Part shown: piece by piece, positions 10,283 to 21,074 of the stretch
Layout: each line of letters starts with the position of its first letter
Numbering within the stretch: the first letter of the stretch is position 1
Assembly (NCBI GenBank): GCA_001839685.1
Contig: MLAK01001348.1
Coordinates: forward strand, 52,222-116,221
Source of the DNA: Tritrichomonas foetus
Taxonomy: Eukaryota > Parabasalia > Tritrichomonadida > Tritrichomonadidae
DNA length: 64,000 bases
Reading direction: 5' to 3'
Position numbers and translations under genes: made by a program
Notes under the pieces: generated by a model
The model's database searches: none
What the model was told of the DNA's origin: nothing
What the model saw: the letters and a program-made list of their open reading frames with translations, nothing else

Positions 10283-11194
10283 ATGGAGAATTATTTAGAA
10301 GATGATCAAGTCGCAATTGAAGACACCCTCGAACTCATTTTAAACACGAAAACGCTTGACGATGGCGATTATATTCAGCTCAATAACGGATATCTTTTTT
10401 CGATATTAAAATTGGCGCAAAAAGTATTACTTGATGATGATATTCTATTAAAAATTGAACCACCCACTATCGTAGTTGGTGACCTTCATGCCCAGTACAA
10501 TAGCTTTCGAAAAGTCCTCGATATTGGCGGAAACCCAGAAAATAGCAAATATGTTTTTTTAGGTGATTATATTGACCGTGGTTCCAATTCAACTGAAGTG
10601 ATGATTACGCTGCTATGCTACAAGTTGATGTATCCCAAAAATGTTTATTTAATTCGAGGAAATCATGAAACTAAAGAAACATGTATGGAATATGGATTTT
10701 ATAATGAGTGCACAACAAGATATAGTCAAACTATATTTGATGAATTTATTAAATGTTTTGATAATCTTCCAATGGCAGCAATTATTGGAAACTCAATTTT
10801 TTGTGTTCATGGTGGAATATCACAGGACTTATATAATGTTAATGATTTAATGAAAGTTGAACGACCATTAAAAATCCCAGAAAGAGGATTTTTGCTTGAT
10901 CTTTTATGGTCTGATCCTTCTGTAATTTTTGGCGATTTCCATCGAAGCCAACGAGGGGGATCCTTTACGTATGGAGCTGAAGCTACTGATTGCTTTTTGG
11001 AATATAATAACTTGAAAATGATTTGCAGATCTCATCAAATGGTAATGGAGGGTTATGAATACGCTTATGGGAAAAATAATCAAAAGTGTATCTCAATCTT
11101 CACTTGCCCAAAATATTGCAACGAGTTTGATAACAAAGGTGCAATTATGCATGTTGACAAAAACAATGATATTACATTTACTGTGATTGAATAA
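10283..11194 (+). CDS. PP1/PPP-family Ser/Thr protein phosphatase, catalytic residues intact
   Basis: A 303-residue single-domain PPP phosphatase close to PP1 in length and order. The metal and phosphate ligands are present: GDLHAQ (residues 67-72, with A where GDIHGQ has G), GDYIDRG (about 95-101), RGNHE (about 125-129), CVHGG (about 174-178) and the C-terminal RSHQMVMEGYEYAYG. It should dephosphorylate Ser/Thr in the cytosol or nucleus with a regulatory partner. It is more divergent than housekeeping PP1 (YGFYNEC in place of YGFYDEC; acidic N-terminus MENYLEDDQ). Trichomonads carry expanded PPP families. A second PPP homologue in this window, at 55,248-56,591, has lost these residues. Confidence 0.93.
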   Translation: MENYLEDDQVAIEDTLELILNTKTLDDGDYIQLNNGYLFSILKLAQKVLLDDDILLKIEPPTIVVGDLHAQYNSFRKVLDIGGNPENSKYVFLGDYIDRGSNSTEVMITLLCYKLMYPKNVYLIRGNHETKETCMEYGFYNECTTRYSQTIFDEFIKCFDNLPMAAIIGNSIFCVHGGISQDLYNVNDLMKVERPLKIPERGFLLDLLWSDPSVIFGDFHRSQRGGSFTYGAEATDCFLEYNNLKMICRSHQMVMEGYEYAYGKNNQKCISIFTCPKYCNEFDNKGAIMHVDKNNDITFTVIE

Positions 11195-11863
11195 AATATT
11201 TAGGCACACTTTTTTTTAAAAAAAATATTTAAGCTTTATTTTCATGACATTAAATATACATTTCATGACATTAAATATGCACTATATTACATTTAATATA
11301 CATTTCATTGACACACACTACGATATGACTTTTTAATCCATGACTCGTGTGAATTTCACGAATTTTATCGGCTATTTCTCTATATTTGGTTCAAAATTCA
11401 TGGCAATAATATAACTTCTATTTTATTTATTCTCTATAAAAGGATGTGAACATTTTGCAAAATTTTTAGAAGAGTATATGTACTTCAGATTCTGACAGAA
11501 TCAGCTTAGATTTTCTTACATAGGTCATCATGTGGGAAATTAATCGATATCATTAATAAATGAGTTTTTTCTTATTTAATTCATTTTTTGTATTCAGTCT
11601 TCGAAAGTTCTTAAGATATATGAAATACATTAAAATAAATAATGAAAAAAGTTTTATTTTGATTAATAGTTGATCTCAATAAATGATATATTACAATATT
11701 TGAGCTTTCTATTATTTGATAGATTTCTATCATTCTAGAAGTTTTTGGCTTTTTAAGTTAGTATATGGTTGCCATTGTTTGAAAACATTTAAAAACTTGG
11801 AGCGTATGACCATTTATTGATTGAAAAATTATTGGTAAAAAATAAACGGAAATTTGTAGTATT
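11195..11863. other. Intergenic with a small tandem repeat
   Basis: About 670 bases, AT-rich. Two adjacent 21-bp copies beginning TTCATGACATTAAATAT occupy 11241-11282, with a degenerate third copy after them. No gene seen. Confidence 0.5.
11241..11282. repeat. 21-bp tandem repeat, two copies
   Basis: Copies at 11241-11261 and 11262-11282 differ only near the 3' end; a diverged partial copy follows. It lies in the 3' flank of the phosphatase gene. Function unknown. Confidence 0.7.
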
Positions 11864-14800
11864 ATGAGCGCCCGGGCTTTCACTGTGTCTCCCGAGACTT
11901 TAATTTTTCGAAATTCGGACGCAAAAGAAAAGGACACACTCGAAGTTTCAGTTCATAATATTACAAAAAATCCAATTCGAATTCGATTTTATTTAGAACA
12001 ATCGACAATTTTTTCTTTAACTTCTGGACAAACATTTATGGTTCCACCATGTTTGAGCGCTTCTGTCAAAATCTCACATCGATCATGTTCAAATATAATC
12101 GAAAAATCATATTTAAAAATTACTTCGCCTGATGAAAAAGTCGAAATTCCAATAATAGCATATCCACCATCACCAAATGTGCAATTTAATTCAAAATCAT
12201 ACAATTTAGGAACAATTTCAAATGGGTCAAGTAAAGTTCAGAAATTTACATTTACTAATTTTGGAACAGCTGAAGGATTTTATAAAATTAAATGTGACCA
12301 AGATTTTGCAGAAATTTCACCTAATCAAGGCCGAATAACTGTAAATTCCACAATTGAAGCATCTTTAATTTTTAGCCCACCGGCACCTGGTTCGTATTCT
12401 TTCCATGTGAGTTTACAAGTTGATAAAAATGTTGATTCAATTCCCCCTATTCTTTTTTCGGCCGAAGTTGTTGATCAATCAATTGTTTTACAATACCAAA
12501 AAGAAGATCTTGATTGCTTGGATTTTGGACAAATTTTTTATGGCCAAAAAAGATATTTAAGTATACAGATTGTTAATAATTCATCAAGCAAGCGATCATT
12601 TACTGTAAGTAAACCAGCGTCTGCTAAATTTGATAAAGACTCTGGAACTTCAGCAGCTTCTTTAAGTGTTCGTTCTTTTTTTAGAGCTTCGTCAATTACA
12701 TATGACCAACGACAGAATCCAGAACAAAATAAAATAATGAGTACAAATTTTTCAATATCGCCAACAACTGGAGAATTAAAGCCTAATAGTTCAACAAGTC
12801 TCATGGTTACTTTTTCAACACCTGCAAAGCCAAATCTTGAAGATGTTGAAACAATTTATAGTAGTTTTGCGGAAGTTTATATTAATGATACAGATTTAGT
12901 TCTTCCCTTTAAAATGACAGGATCAGGAGTAAAAATTGGATATTCGATTTCTTGTGTAGATTTTGATTTTCAAAAGCAAAAAGTAAAAAGTAAAACTATG
13001 AAAATGTTATCAATTACAAATGAATCCAAATTTTTACCAATACAATTCAGTATTCGTCAAATTGCACATTATCACTTCAATCCATCATCTGGAACAATAC
13101 CACCAAATGGTGTGAAAGATGTTCAAGTTATATTTTCACCCAATTCACTTGGATTATTCAATGTTTCAACAAATATTGTTTTTTGTCAAAATTTATTAGT
13201 TAAATCAATTAGTCTGTCAGGAGAGTCAGTTTCTTGTATTGAACCAGTCGATTTATACAAAGAAAAGGTTGCAGAAATTCCTTTGTCAAATGGTCCAGTG
13301 AAACCAGAATTTGCTTTAACAAAAGATGAAGTTCTTCAAAAAAGAGAAAAAAGGAAAATTTTTGATAATTATCTCACAGATATGATAAATAAAAGAGAAG
13401 AAATTGAAACAGATAAAGCAATTAAGCAAAAAGCTAAAGCTAAAGCAATTAATATTCTTAAGCAGACTAATTTAAAATATACAGATGAAGATTTACACGA
13501 AATGATTCTTCAACAAATTAAATTAATTGTTGAAAAAGAAAATGATCCACGAACCTTAGGAATTGAACCACATGAAGGTTTAATTCCTCCCAATCCACAT
13601 GTTCGAATTCATGAGCCAATGAAACTTCCATCAGAAATCTATTTTGTCAGAAATACAGTGAAAAAAGAAGTTTTTAATGATAGAGTTACAATTAAAAAGA
13701 AATTTAAACCTAAACCAACAAAGAAACTTGAAGTAAAAGAATGCGCAAAAAAATTACCTACAACGCAATTACTTTTATTGATTCCTTCATCTCAATTAAT
13801 AAATTTTGGAACAGTTTCCGTTTTTTCTAAAGAAATTCGTTCTTTTCAATTAACTAATAATCTTCAAATGCATGTTTTAGCGGAAATCATAACACCTAAA
13901 GAAATAAATGATAGTACACCAAAATCACAAGTAATACCGCCAAATCAAACAGCTGGATTTGATATTATTTTGGATACGAATAAGCCAGGCAGCATTATGA
14001 CTAATCTACAATATAAAATTAATGGATTTCACACATATTCTGTTACAGTTATTGCACATATCATTCCTATTGAAGTGATTCTGTCAAACACTGTTTTGCT
14101 ATTTACGCTTCCTGAGGATTCATTTCAAAATTTTTCTTCAAAAATACTAAAATTAAGAAATAAAAGTAATTCTATTGCTAAATTTGAAATGAGTGGTTTT
14201 GATTCGACTTTTTTTGTCTTAAATAAATCGGGGCAGATTCAACCTGATTCTGAATATTCAATCGAAATTACTTATAAACCTGATACAAACCAACATCACG
14301 AAAAATTTATTAATATTTCGATTTTAGGAGGAGCTTCACAAACTCTTAAGCTAATTGGAGATACAGGAAACCCTGTAGTTACTTTAAATAAAAAGATTAT
14401 CGATTTTGGATTAATAACTCTCGGTGTAAAAAACACTGATACAATAGAACTGAAAAATGATAGTGATGATGATGCCATTTTTTCAATAACTCCAAGCTTC
14501 ACTGATGTTCTATCGATAACTCCCCCTAAAGGACGAGTCAAGAAGCATTCTTCTACGATTTTAAATATTGAAGTTACATGTGAAAAACATGGCAAATTTG
14601 ATCTTCCAATCACTGTGACAATCTGTGGAGCAATGCCTCTTCAATTTAGAGTAACAGGACATGCTGAAATTCCACAAGTTTCATTAAAATATAGTGAGCC
14701 TTTAGACTTTGGAAAGCTGTATCTTGGAAGTACATCAAAGAAAAAATTAATAATTGAAAATGTTGGAATTATTCCTGCAACATTATATTTAAATTTATCT

Positions 14801-17800
14801 GATTACAAAATGTTCACAATTCATTATTCCACTCGTTCTATAACGGCTGTTACAAACATTGATGTAAGATCAAGTACTTCCAAGTCAATAGTATTAGATG
14901 AAAGTACACTAGAAATCATGAGTAATGACAATACTTTTTCTGGAATTAAATATCGAATTTATCTATTTCCTAAAGAAAGTGTTGAATTTGAACTAATTTT
15001 TTCTGCAATGACACCTGGAAAAGTATCATTCAATCTTCCATTAGAACTGATGAATGTATCAGATATGACTTGTAATCTGCAGCCTTTAATTATTGCAGAA
15101 GCACTTCAAGCACCGTTGTTTCTTTCTGCATTAGAAATAAGTTTTGGATCTGTTCCACTTCATGATCCTTTAAATCCTAATAATCGACCGAAAACACAAT
15201 CGTTAGTTTTACGAAATGGGGCACCTAATCGGGTATCTTTTCATTTTAACATAAACTCAAATATTTTCATATTACATCAAACTTCAGGAACAATTGAACG
15301 GGCATGTTCATCAACTATTTTTGTGCATTTTAAACCACTTGAGCCAATACCTTATGCACTTTCTCTACCTCTTTATGTAACAACTGATGCCGGTGACACC
15401 TTAGTAGCCGAAATTCAATTAACCGGGATTGGCACTCCACGAAAATTCATAACATCATCAAATTATGTTGCACTTCCTATTGTTCCTCTTGGAATGAAAA
15501 CTCAGGCTGAAATAGATATTTTGAATATTGGCTGCATTCCTTCTGAATTGGCATGGTCGATGTCAATTGATGAAAAACAATTTCCAATTAATATTACTTT
15601 TCCGAAAGGTAATAAAATGAATTTTAACACACTTAGTATCCCTATAAAAATTTCATTTGTTTCATCAAAACCATTAAGTTTCTCAACAGTGATTGCAATT
15701 CATGATAAACATGGAAATAGCACAGCTTTTACTGTGTCAGTCACAACTGACAATTCAATTTTTACTTTGTATACGTTTTTATCTGGAGATAATTATAAAA
15801 TTGAAGCAGGATGCGGAAATCCAATAATGCTTTCTATGATAAACGAATCAATGAAAATTGATTTATTATCATACTTTTTAACAATATCGGATTTCTATAA
15901 TATTGAACCAATTCCATCATTAATCACAGATCAGTTCGTCCAATTTCTTGTTCTTTACCTGAATGATTGTGTTTTGACGAATCCTATCAGAAAGTTTCCT
16001 TATGATTTTATAGATAATGGGATTAATATCATTTTTGAAATTGTTACAAACCTGACTGGAAAAAAACCAGGAAATGAGCTTGTTTCCCTTTCCAGACTTG
16101 GTTCAAGTTCTGTCAAAGAAAGATATAAAAATGCACAAATTTTAATTAGATTTTTAATGTCACAAGGTGCATTATTATCGACTGTAAAACCAGAATTTTT
16201 ACTTTCACAATCAGATTTTTCAGAAATTATGCAAGAGAAAGTGACTCTTCATCTTTTAGGAATAGATTACTATGGTGCACCAGAAATTACAACATTTAAA
16301 CAAGATGATATAAATGCATTTACTTCCACTCAGACATTTAATGCCAAATTAATTGAAAGATTAAGAGTAATTGATTCATTTTATCGATCTGTATCATTTG
16401 AAAGTTGGACAATTGTAATATTGCAAATTATCAAATTGTACATGTTTGGGAAATTATTGGATAATGATTCATTTATGCAAATTCCTGGTGTTAAAAATTC
16501 TTTAGAAATTGTCAGTGATTTGATTCCATCAGATGATGTTTTCAATGAAATAAATCGTCCACCACTTTCGATGCAAAATTCCAATGTATTTTCTGCCGCT
16601 GAATGTCTGATTCTTAAATGGGCATCAATTCATTACAGTAAAATGAATGGATGCTTAGTTCCTGTCATTACAGATTTCACATATTTTAAAGACCCTAAAG
16701 TGTTTTTATCGATTTTCGCATCACATTTATTAGATCATGAAATAAACAAAAATGGTGATTTTACTGAAATTTTGAATCAATTTAAATATATAAAAGTTAA
16801 TTTCATTGATAAATCTATTCAACTTGACAAAGGAAATTCTATCATGTATGCGTTAACAACTCAACAACTAATGAAATTCCTCCCACACTATTTACCTTCC
16901 TCCGTAATAGAATTTAAAGCACCAATGAACCAAATTTCCCAGCATATTGTTTCAATTACAAATCCATCAAATGCTTATATCGGCTATACAGCCATTCTGA
17001 AAGGAAGTGACAATTTTTCTCTCAAAGAAATGTCATTTGAGCTTGCACCAATGAAAACACATGATTTTATCATTGAATATTTTCCTAAAATGCATTACTC
17101 AGAAAAAGCAACATTAACATTAATTCCATCTCATCCAATGCTTCCACAGAAATCTCTCAACTCCATTAATAATGATAGTGCAAATTCTTTCCAACCGAAA
17201 CCACCAGCTTCCAATAAAGGTAGAAGAAATAGTGCAAGAAACACTCGATATAATGGAAAAAACAATGAAAATGATGGTTCTCAAAGAAATTCTGGAAAGA
17301 AAAATTCTAAAACAGCCAAAGGAAATCCTAGAAATAAAAATCAGAATATTAGTAGTAGTATTTCTCAACCAATAGAATTCGTAAAAACTGCAAATGGTGC
17401 ATCAACAATTGTGATTGAAATGCATTCGCAAATTACATATAGTGCACCATATAAAACATCACGTGTAGAAGGGCCAGTTTATGGAAAAACAAAACTTGAT
17501 GTTATGGTTTCGAATATCACTAAACAGAAAGGAAAATTCCAAATATTTTATCGGGTATATGAATTAACTGAAACTGAACAAGATGATATAAATCTTCCTT
17601 TGCAAATGAAAGAGTTTATGGATAATCCTGATGAAACAATCATTATTGATGGAAATAGTGATTTTGATAATATTGTTGCTAATTATTGCCCATTTATTTT
17701 TGATCATCGTTCAATTGATTTCAAAAGTGCTGAAGAAGATGACAGTGATGTTTGTTTGGGCGTTGAATTTGTTCCTATTCTTATGAAATCATATCGCTGT

Positions 17801-20800
17801 CTTCTACTTTTTAAGAATGATGATATTGGTGAAATTATTTATGAAATCGATGGGAAAGCTACATTTCCCGACCCAATTTCTGATAAATTCTCATGTAAAT
17901 GTGAATCAATGAAATCTTGCATATTAAATATTCCACTTGATTTCAGAAATAGTATGCTTTTTAATGCAATTGCTTATACTCAAACAAAACTTGAAACATT
18001 TGGAATTTTCGTTTCTGATGCCAAATTTTCGGATATTGTTGCTCAACATGCAAGAGAAGTTCAAAGTGCATATATTCAATTTTTCAAACCATTTGATTTT
18101 ACTGTAGCGGTTTCTTCAAACTACTTCACAACTGTTGATACATTTCAGCTTGATAAAAATATTGATTTATCCAATCCTGAACAAGAAACTGTTGTTGAAC
18201 ATGTGCCTGTAAAAAATGCTCGAGGAAATAAATTGAATAGAACAAATAAAGTTGATTCAAATCTAAGAAATAAGAATGGATTAATTAAATTCGATCTTAG
18301 TAACATTCCTAAAAGAAATATAATTAGTTTGGAAGAACCAAAACAAAAAACTAAAAATAATGAATTACCATTAACTTTTCTCCCGAAGAATGCAGGTGAA
18401 TTTCCTTGTAAAGTAATTCTTCAATCTTTTTATGATAACAGAGTGATTTCTATTATTGGAAATTCAATGCCTGAAACCAAATATATTACTATTGAATTTG
18501 AAACAATTGCAGGAAATGAAACTAAGCAATTAATACCAATTGAAAATACATCTGACATTAATTGGCTTTATAAAGTCACATATACAGGCTATTCCGGTTT
18601 CTCTGGACCTTTAAACTTTCTTATTAAGCCACATTCTACATATAATTACTGCTTAACATTCTTTTCCGCTGAAGTTGGAAGTTTTGATGGAACTTTAGTT
18701 ATTAATAATAGGACTAAAGAGTTTAATTCTATTTATACATTAAAGGCATTATCACAAGATCCACCAGCATATGATAAATTAATTTATACAATCAAAGCAC
18801 GAGAAAAATTCACAACTAAAATTCCACTGCCTCCATTTTCTGCGAATGGAGAAGTTAAAGTTACTTCTACTTTGCCTGTGATGGATATTCCACAAAGTAT
18901 TAAGATACAATATTTAGAAGGAAAGCCATTGACTGTTACTGAGCTACAATTTGATTTATTTGCAGTTCGAAGTGGATATTCAGTTGGAACCCTAACACTT
19001 ACTGATGCACTAACTGGTGCTTATATTTGGTATGTTTTGGAGGTCTCTGTTGATCCACCTGATCCAGAAGAAACTGTTCATGTATCAACGATAACTAGAA
19101 AGCCTATTGATATCAACATTCCAGTCAAAAATTCAAGAGATTATCCAGTTACATTTGAAGTTGATTTTGATGATAAAGAATTAATTGGTTCAAAAATAGT
19201 AACGATTGATGCTAAATCGAAATTTATTTATGTTTTACATTTCAATCCAATGATTGCATCCGAAAGAATAACATCTATTTCATTTTATAATGATATTGAA
19301 GGTGAATATATCTATGATATTAATATTCAAGTAACACCTCCTGAACTCAATACCATGGCACCCTTAACAGCAACAATTGGATCGACAGCATCAACCATCA
19401 TTCTTTTGGAGAATCCACTTGAAACAACTGTTGTTTTCAAGATTGACAACGACAATCCAAAGAATTTCCAGGTCATGTCTGGGTTAGTCTTTTCTATTCC
19501 ACCAAATTCAAAATTACCAATTGAGGTTCGATTTATTCCAACATCCATTGGAACAAAAGCTTCAGCAAATGTAATATTCAAATCAAGAATGATCGGTGAT
19601 TGGTCTTATCGATTTAATGGATATGGAAAACCTCCTCTTCCATTCTCACCTGTTGTTATTGAATCTGTTCCTCAAGTTGGATCATCAGAACAAATTCCAT
19701 TTAAGAATCCATTTCCATTCATGGCCAGATTTGAGGCAATCATTCAAAGTGATTCTGATGTATTTTCAATACTCTCCAGACGTAGGCTTTTCACACTTTC
19801 TGAATATGGCGAAGAACATCAAATTGCATTTTCATTTTTACCACGAAAGCAAGATGAACAATATAATGCAACACTTTTAGTTGCTACTGTAGGAATTGAA
19901 CCAGCAATTCATTGGACATATCCAATAATTGGAAACACTGTTTATGGAAATGAAAATCGACATATCTCAATTATCAGAGGAAAAGCAAACATTGAAATGT
20001 TCCATAAAGTTACTGTATTTTTAACTGGAGATAAAAATCGAAATCCTGATCATAATAATGAAAGATCAGTAAATGATCTTCCAACCGAACCTTTCTATAA
20101 TGTTTCTCTTGAATTGAGAAAGGAATACGAATGGCTTCATAAATCATTTATTATTTTACCAATTGAGCATTTAGACGATGGTAAAGCTCGAATTACTTTT
20201 AAGATTTATCCAAGAAAGCCTGTTCAAACCTCTGTAGTTTTATTGATAGAAAACAATTATGAGCAAAAATGGCGATATAATATTGGAGTGAATATTGAAC
20301 AAGGAAATATTTCTCGAATTATTTCATTGGAAAGTTCAATCAATATAGCAACATCTCGAATGATTAAAATTGTTGAACCAATTAGGGTTCAAACTGAGTT
20401 TTCTGCTTACTTTTTACCTAATTCATCACAAGACCTTTCTGTTTCACCAAGTCATGCTATTATAGAACCATCACTTGAAGATGAAATAGAATTTCCATTT
20501 AAAGTAACATATCAACCAAAAATGTATGGAAAGATGATGAAAGGAATCTTAGCTATTGAATCCATAGATACACAATACTTGTTTGAAATTCATGGACGAA
20601 TGCCAAACTATCACCCTCCAAATGTAAGAAAGAGCGGGAAAATTGATACATCAACGCCTGATGGTGCCAAACCAATTCAAAAAACTACCAGAAACTTTAT
20701 TAAAGAAAATATTGAAAGTATTAAAGCACTTCAAGGCGGAGTACAGGCCAAACTAAAGGCCAAGACGAAGTCAAAAGTTACACGGCTGATGCCAAGTAAT

Positions 20801-20806
20801 TTTTGA
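11864..20806 (+). CDS. CFAP47: CFAP47-like giant flagellar protein with ASH/hydin-type domains
   Basis: A 2,980-residue intronless protein made mostly of immunoglobulin-like ASH/MSP domains. These show in repeated patterns such as LDFGKLYLGSTSKKKLIIEN, FGTVSVFSKEIRSFQLTNN and PPNGVKDVQVIFSP. The order is: ASH domains (1-460), a charged helical insert (about 463-630), more ASH domains, a helical segment with a calponin-homology-like region around FSAAECLILKWASIHYSKM (residues about 1573-1591), a Lys/Asn/Ser-rich disordered linker (about 1780-1835), then more ASH domains. The CH-like segment between ASH arrays and a length near 3,000 favour CFAP47 over the larger HYDIN. CFAP47 is an axoneme central-apparatus protein, so this fits a flagellate. 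It could be another ASH giant; the symbol is tentative. Confidence 0.75.
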   Translation: MSARAFTVSPETLIFRNSDAKEKDTLEVSVHNITKNPIRIRFYLEQSTIFSLTSGQTFMVPPCLSASVKISHRSCSNIIEKSYLKITSPDEKVEIPIIAYPPSPNVQFNSKSYNLGTISNGSSKVQKFTFTNFGTAEGFYKIKCDQDFAEISPNQGRITVNSTIEASLIFSPPAPGSYSFHVSLQVDKNVDSIPPILFSAEVVDQSIVLQYQKEDLDCLDFGQIFYGQKRYLSIQIVNNSSSKRSFTVSKPASAKFDKDSGTSAASLSVRSFFRASSITYDQRQNPEQNKIMSTNFSISPTTGELKPNSSTSLMVTFSTPAKPNLEDVETIYSSFAEVYINDTDLVLPFKMTGSGVKIGYSISCVDFDFQKQKVKSKTMKMLSITNESKFLPIQFSIRQIAHYHFNPSSGTIPPNGVKDVQVIFSPNSLGLFNVSTNIVFCQNLLVKSISLSGESVSCIEPVDLYKEKVAEIPLSNGPVKPEFALTKDEVLQKREKRKIFDNYLTDMINKREEIETDKAIKQKAKAKAINILKQTNLKYTDEDLHEMILQQIKLIVEKENDPRTLGIEPHEGLIPPNPHVRIHEPMKLPSEIYFVRNTVKKEVFNDRVTIKKKFKPKPTKKLEVKECAKKLPTTQLLLLIPSSQLINFGTVSVFSKEIRSFQLTNNLQMHVLAEIITPKEINDSTPKSQVIPPNQTAGFDIILDTNKPGSIMTNLQYKINGFHTYSVTVIAHIIPIEVILSNTVLLFTLPEDSFQNFSSKILKLRNKSNSIAKFEMSGFDSTFFVLNKSGQIQPDSEYSIEITYKPDTNQHHEKFINISILGGASQTLKLIGDTGNPVVTLNKKIIDFGLITLGVKNTDTIELKNDSDDDAIFSITPSFTDVLSITPPKGRVKKHSSTILNIEVTCEKHGKFDLPITVTICGAMPLQFRVTGHAEIPQVSLKYSEPLDFGKLYLGSTSKKKLIIENVGIIPATLYLNLSDYKMFTIHYSTRSITAVTNIDVRSSTSKSIVLDESTLEIMSNDNTFSGIKYRIYLFPKESVEFELIFSAMTPGKVSFNLPLELMNVSDMTCNLQPLIIAEALQAPLFLSALEISFGSVPLHDPLNPNNRPKTQSLVLRNGAPNRVSFHFNINSNIFILHQTSGTIERACSSTIFVHFKPLEPIPYALSLPLYVTTDAGDTLVAEIQLTGIGTPRKFITSSNYVALPIVPLGMKTQAEIDILNIGCIPSELAWSMSIDEKQFPINITFPKGNKMNFNTLSIPIKISFVSSKPLSFSTVIAIHDKHGNSTAFTVSVTTDNSIFTLYTFLSGDNYKIEAGCGNPIMLSMINESMKIDLLSYFLTISDFYNIEPIPSLITDQFVQFLVLYLNDCVLTNPIRKFPYDFIDNGINIIFEIVTNLTGKKPGNELVSLSRLGSSSVKERYKNAQILIRFLMSQGALLSTVKPEFLLSQSDFSEIMQEKVTLHLLGIDYYGAPEITTFKQDDINAFTSTQTFNAKLIERLRVIDSFYRSVSFESWTIVILQIIKLYMFGKLLDNDSFMQIPGVKNSLEIVSDLIPSDDVFNEINRPPLSMQNSNVFSAAECLILKWASIHYSKMNGCLVPVITDFTYFKDPKVFLSIFASHLLDHEINKNGDFTEILNQFKYIKVNFIDKSIQLDKGNSIMYALTTQQLMKFLPHYLPSSVIEFKAPMNQISQHIVSITNPSNAYIGYTAILKGSDNFSLKEMSFELAPMKTHDFIIEYFPKMHYSEKATLTLIPSHPMLPQKSLNSINNDSANSFQPKPPASNKGRRNSARNTRYNGKNNENDGSQRNSGKKNSKTAKGNPRNKNQNISSSISQPIEFVKTANGASTIVIEMHSQITYSAPYKTSRVEGPVYGKTKLDVMVSNITKQKGKFQIFYRVYELTETEQDDINLPLQMKEFMDNPDETIIIDGNSDFDNIVANYCPFIFDHRSIDFKSAEEDDSDVCLGVEFVPILMKSYRCLLLFKNDDIGEIIYEIDGKATFPDPISDKFSCKCESMKSCILNIPLDFRNSMLFNAIAYTQTKLETFGIFVSDAKFSDIVAQHAREVQSAYIQFFKPFDFTVAVSSNYFTTVDTFQLDKNIDLSNPEQETVVEHVPVKNARGNKLNRTNKVDSNLRNKNGLIKFDLSNIPKRNIISLEEPKQKTKNNELPLTFLPKNAGEFPCKVILQSFYDNRVISIIGNSMPETKYITIEFETIAGNETKQLIPIENTSDINWLYKVTYTGYSGFSGPLNFLIKPHSTYNYCLTFFSAEVGSFDGTLVINNRTKEFNSIYTLKALSQDPPAYDKLIYTIKAREKFTTKIPLPPFSANGEVKVTSTLPVMDIPQSIKIQYLEGKPLTVTELQFDLFAVRSGYSVGTLTLTDALTGAYIWYVLEVSVDPPDPEETVHVSTITRKPIDINIPVKNSRDYPVTFEVDFDDKELIGSKIVTIDAKSKFIYVLHFNPMIASERITSISFYNDIEGEYIYDINIQVTPPELNTMAPLTATIGSTASTIILLENPLETTVVFKIDNDNPKNFQVMSGLVFSIPPNSKLPIEVRFIPTSIGTKASANVIFKSRMIGDWSYRFNGYGKPPLPFSPVVIESVPQVGSSEQIPFKNPFPFMARFEAIIQSDSDVFSILSRRRLFTLSEYGEEHQIAFSFLPRKQDEQYNATLLVATVGIEPAIHWTYPIIGNTVYGNENRHISIIRGKANIEMFHKVTVFLTGDKNRNPDHNNERSVNDLPTEPFYNVSLELRKEYEWLHKSFIILPIEHLDDGKARITFKIYPRKPVQTSVVLLIENNYEQKWRYNIGVNIEQGNISRIISLESSINIATSRMIKIVEPIRVQTEFSAYFLPNSSQDLSVSPSHAIIEPSLEDEIEFPFKVTYQPKMYGKMMKGILAIESIDTQYLFEIHGRMPNYHPPNVRKSGKIDTSTPDGAKPIQKTTRNFIKENIESIKALQGGVQAKLKAKTKSKVTRLMPSNF

Positions 20807-21074
20807 TATTCATGTTTTGTTATTTATTTGTTTGTTTGTAAATATATATTATTCTCAGCTGTGTTTTTTTTATTTTTATTATTATTATTATTTATTATTA
20901 TTTTTTATTGATTTATTTTAGAATTCAATTGAAAACAATAAAAGGATTTTCATAAAACTAGTGGTCACATCCTCAAAAGTTAAAAAATTCATCTGTATTC
21001 ATGACTTGACTAGGTGATTAGTTAAACATGAGAAAGAATTACAAATTAAATTATCTGAATATAAATAATATATT

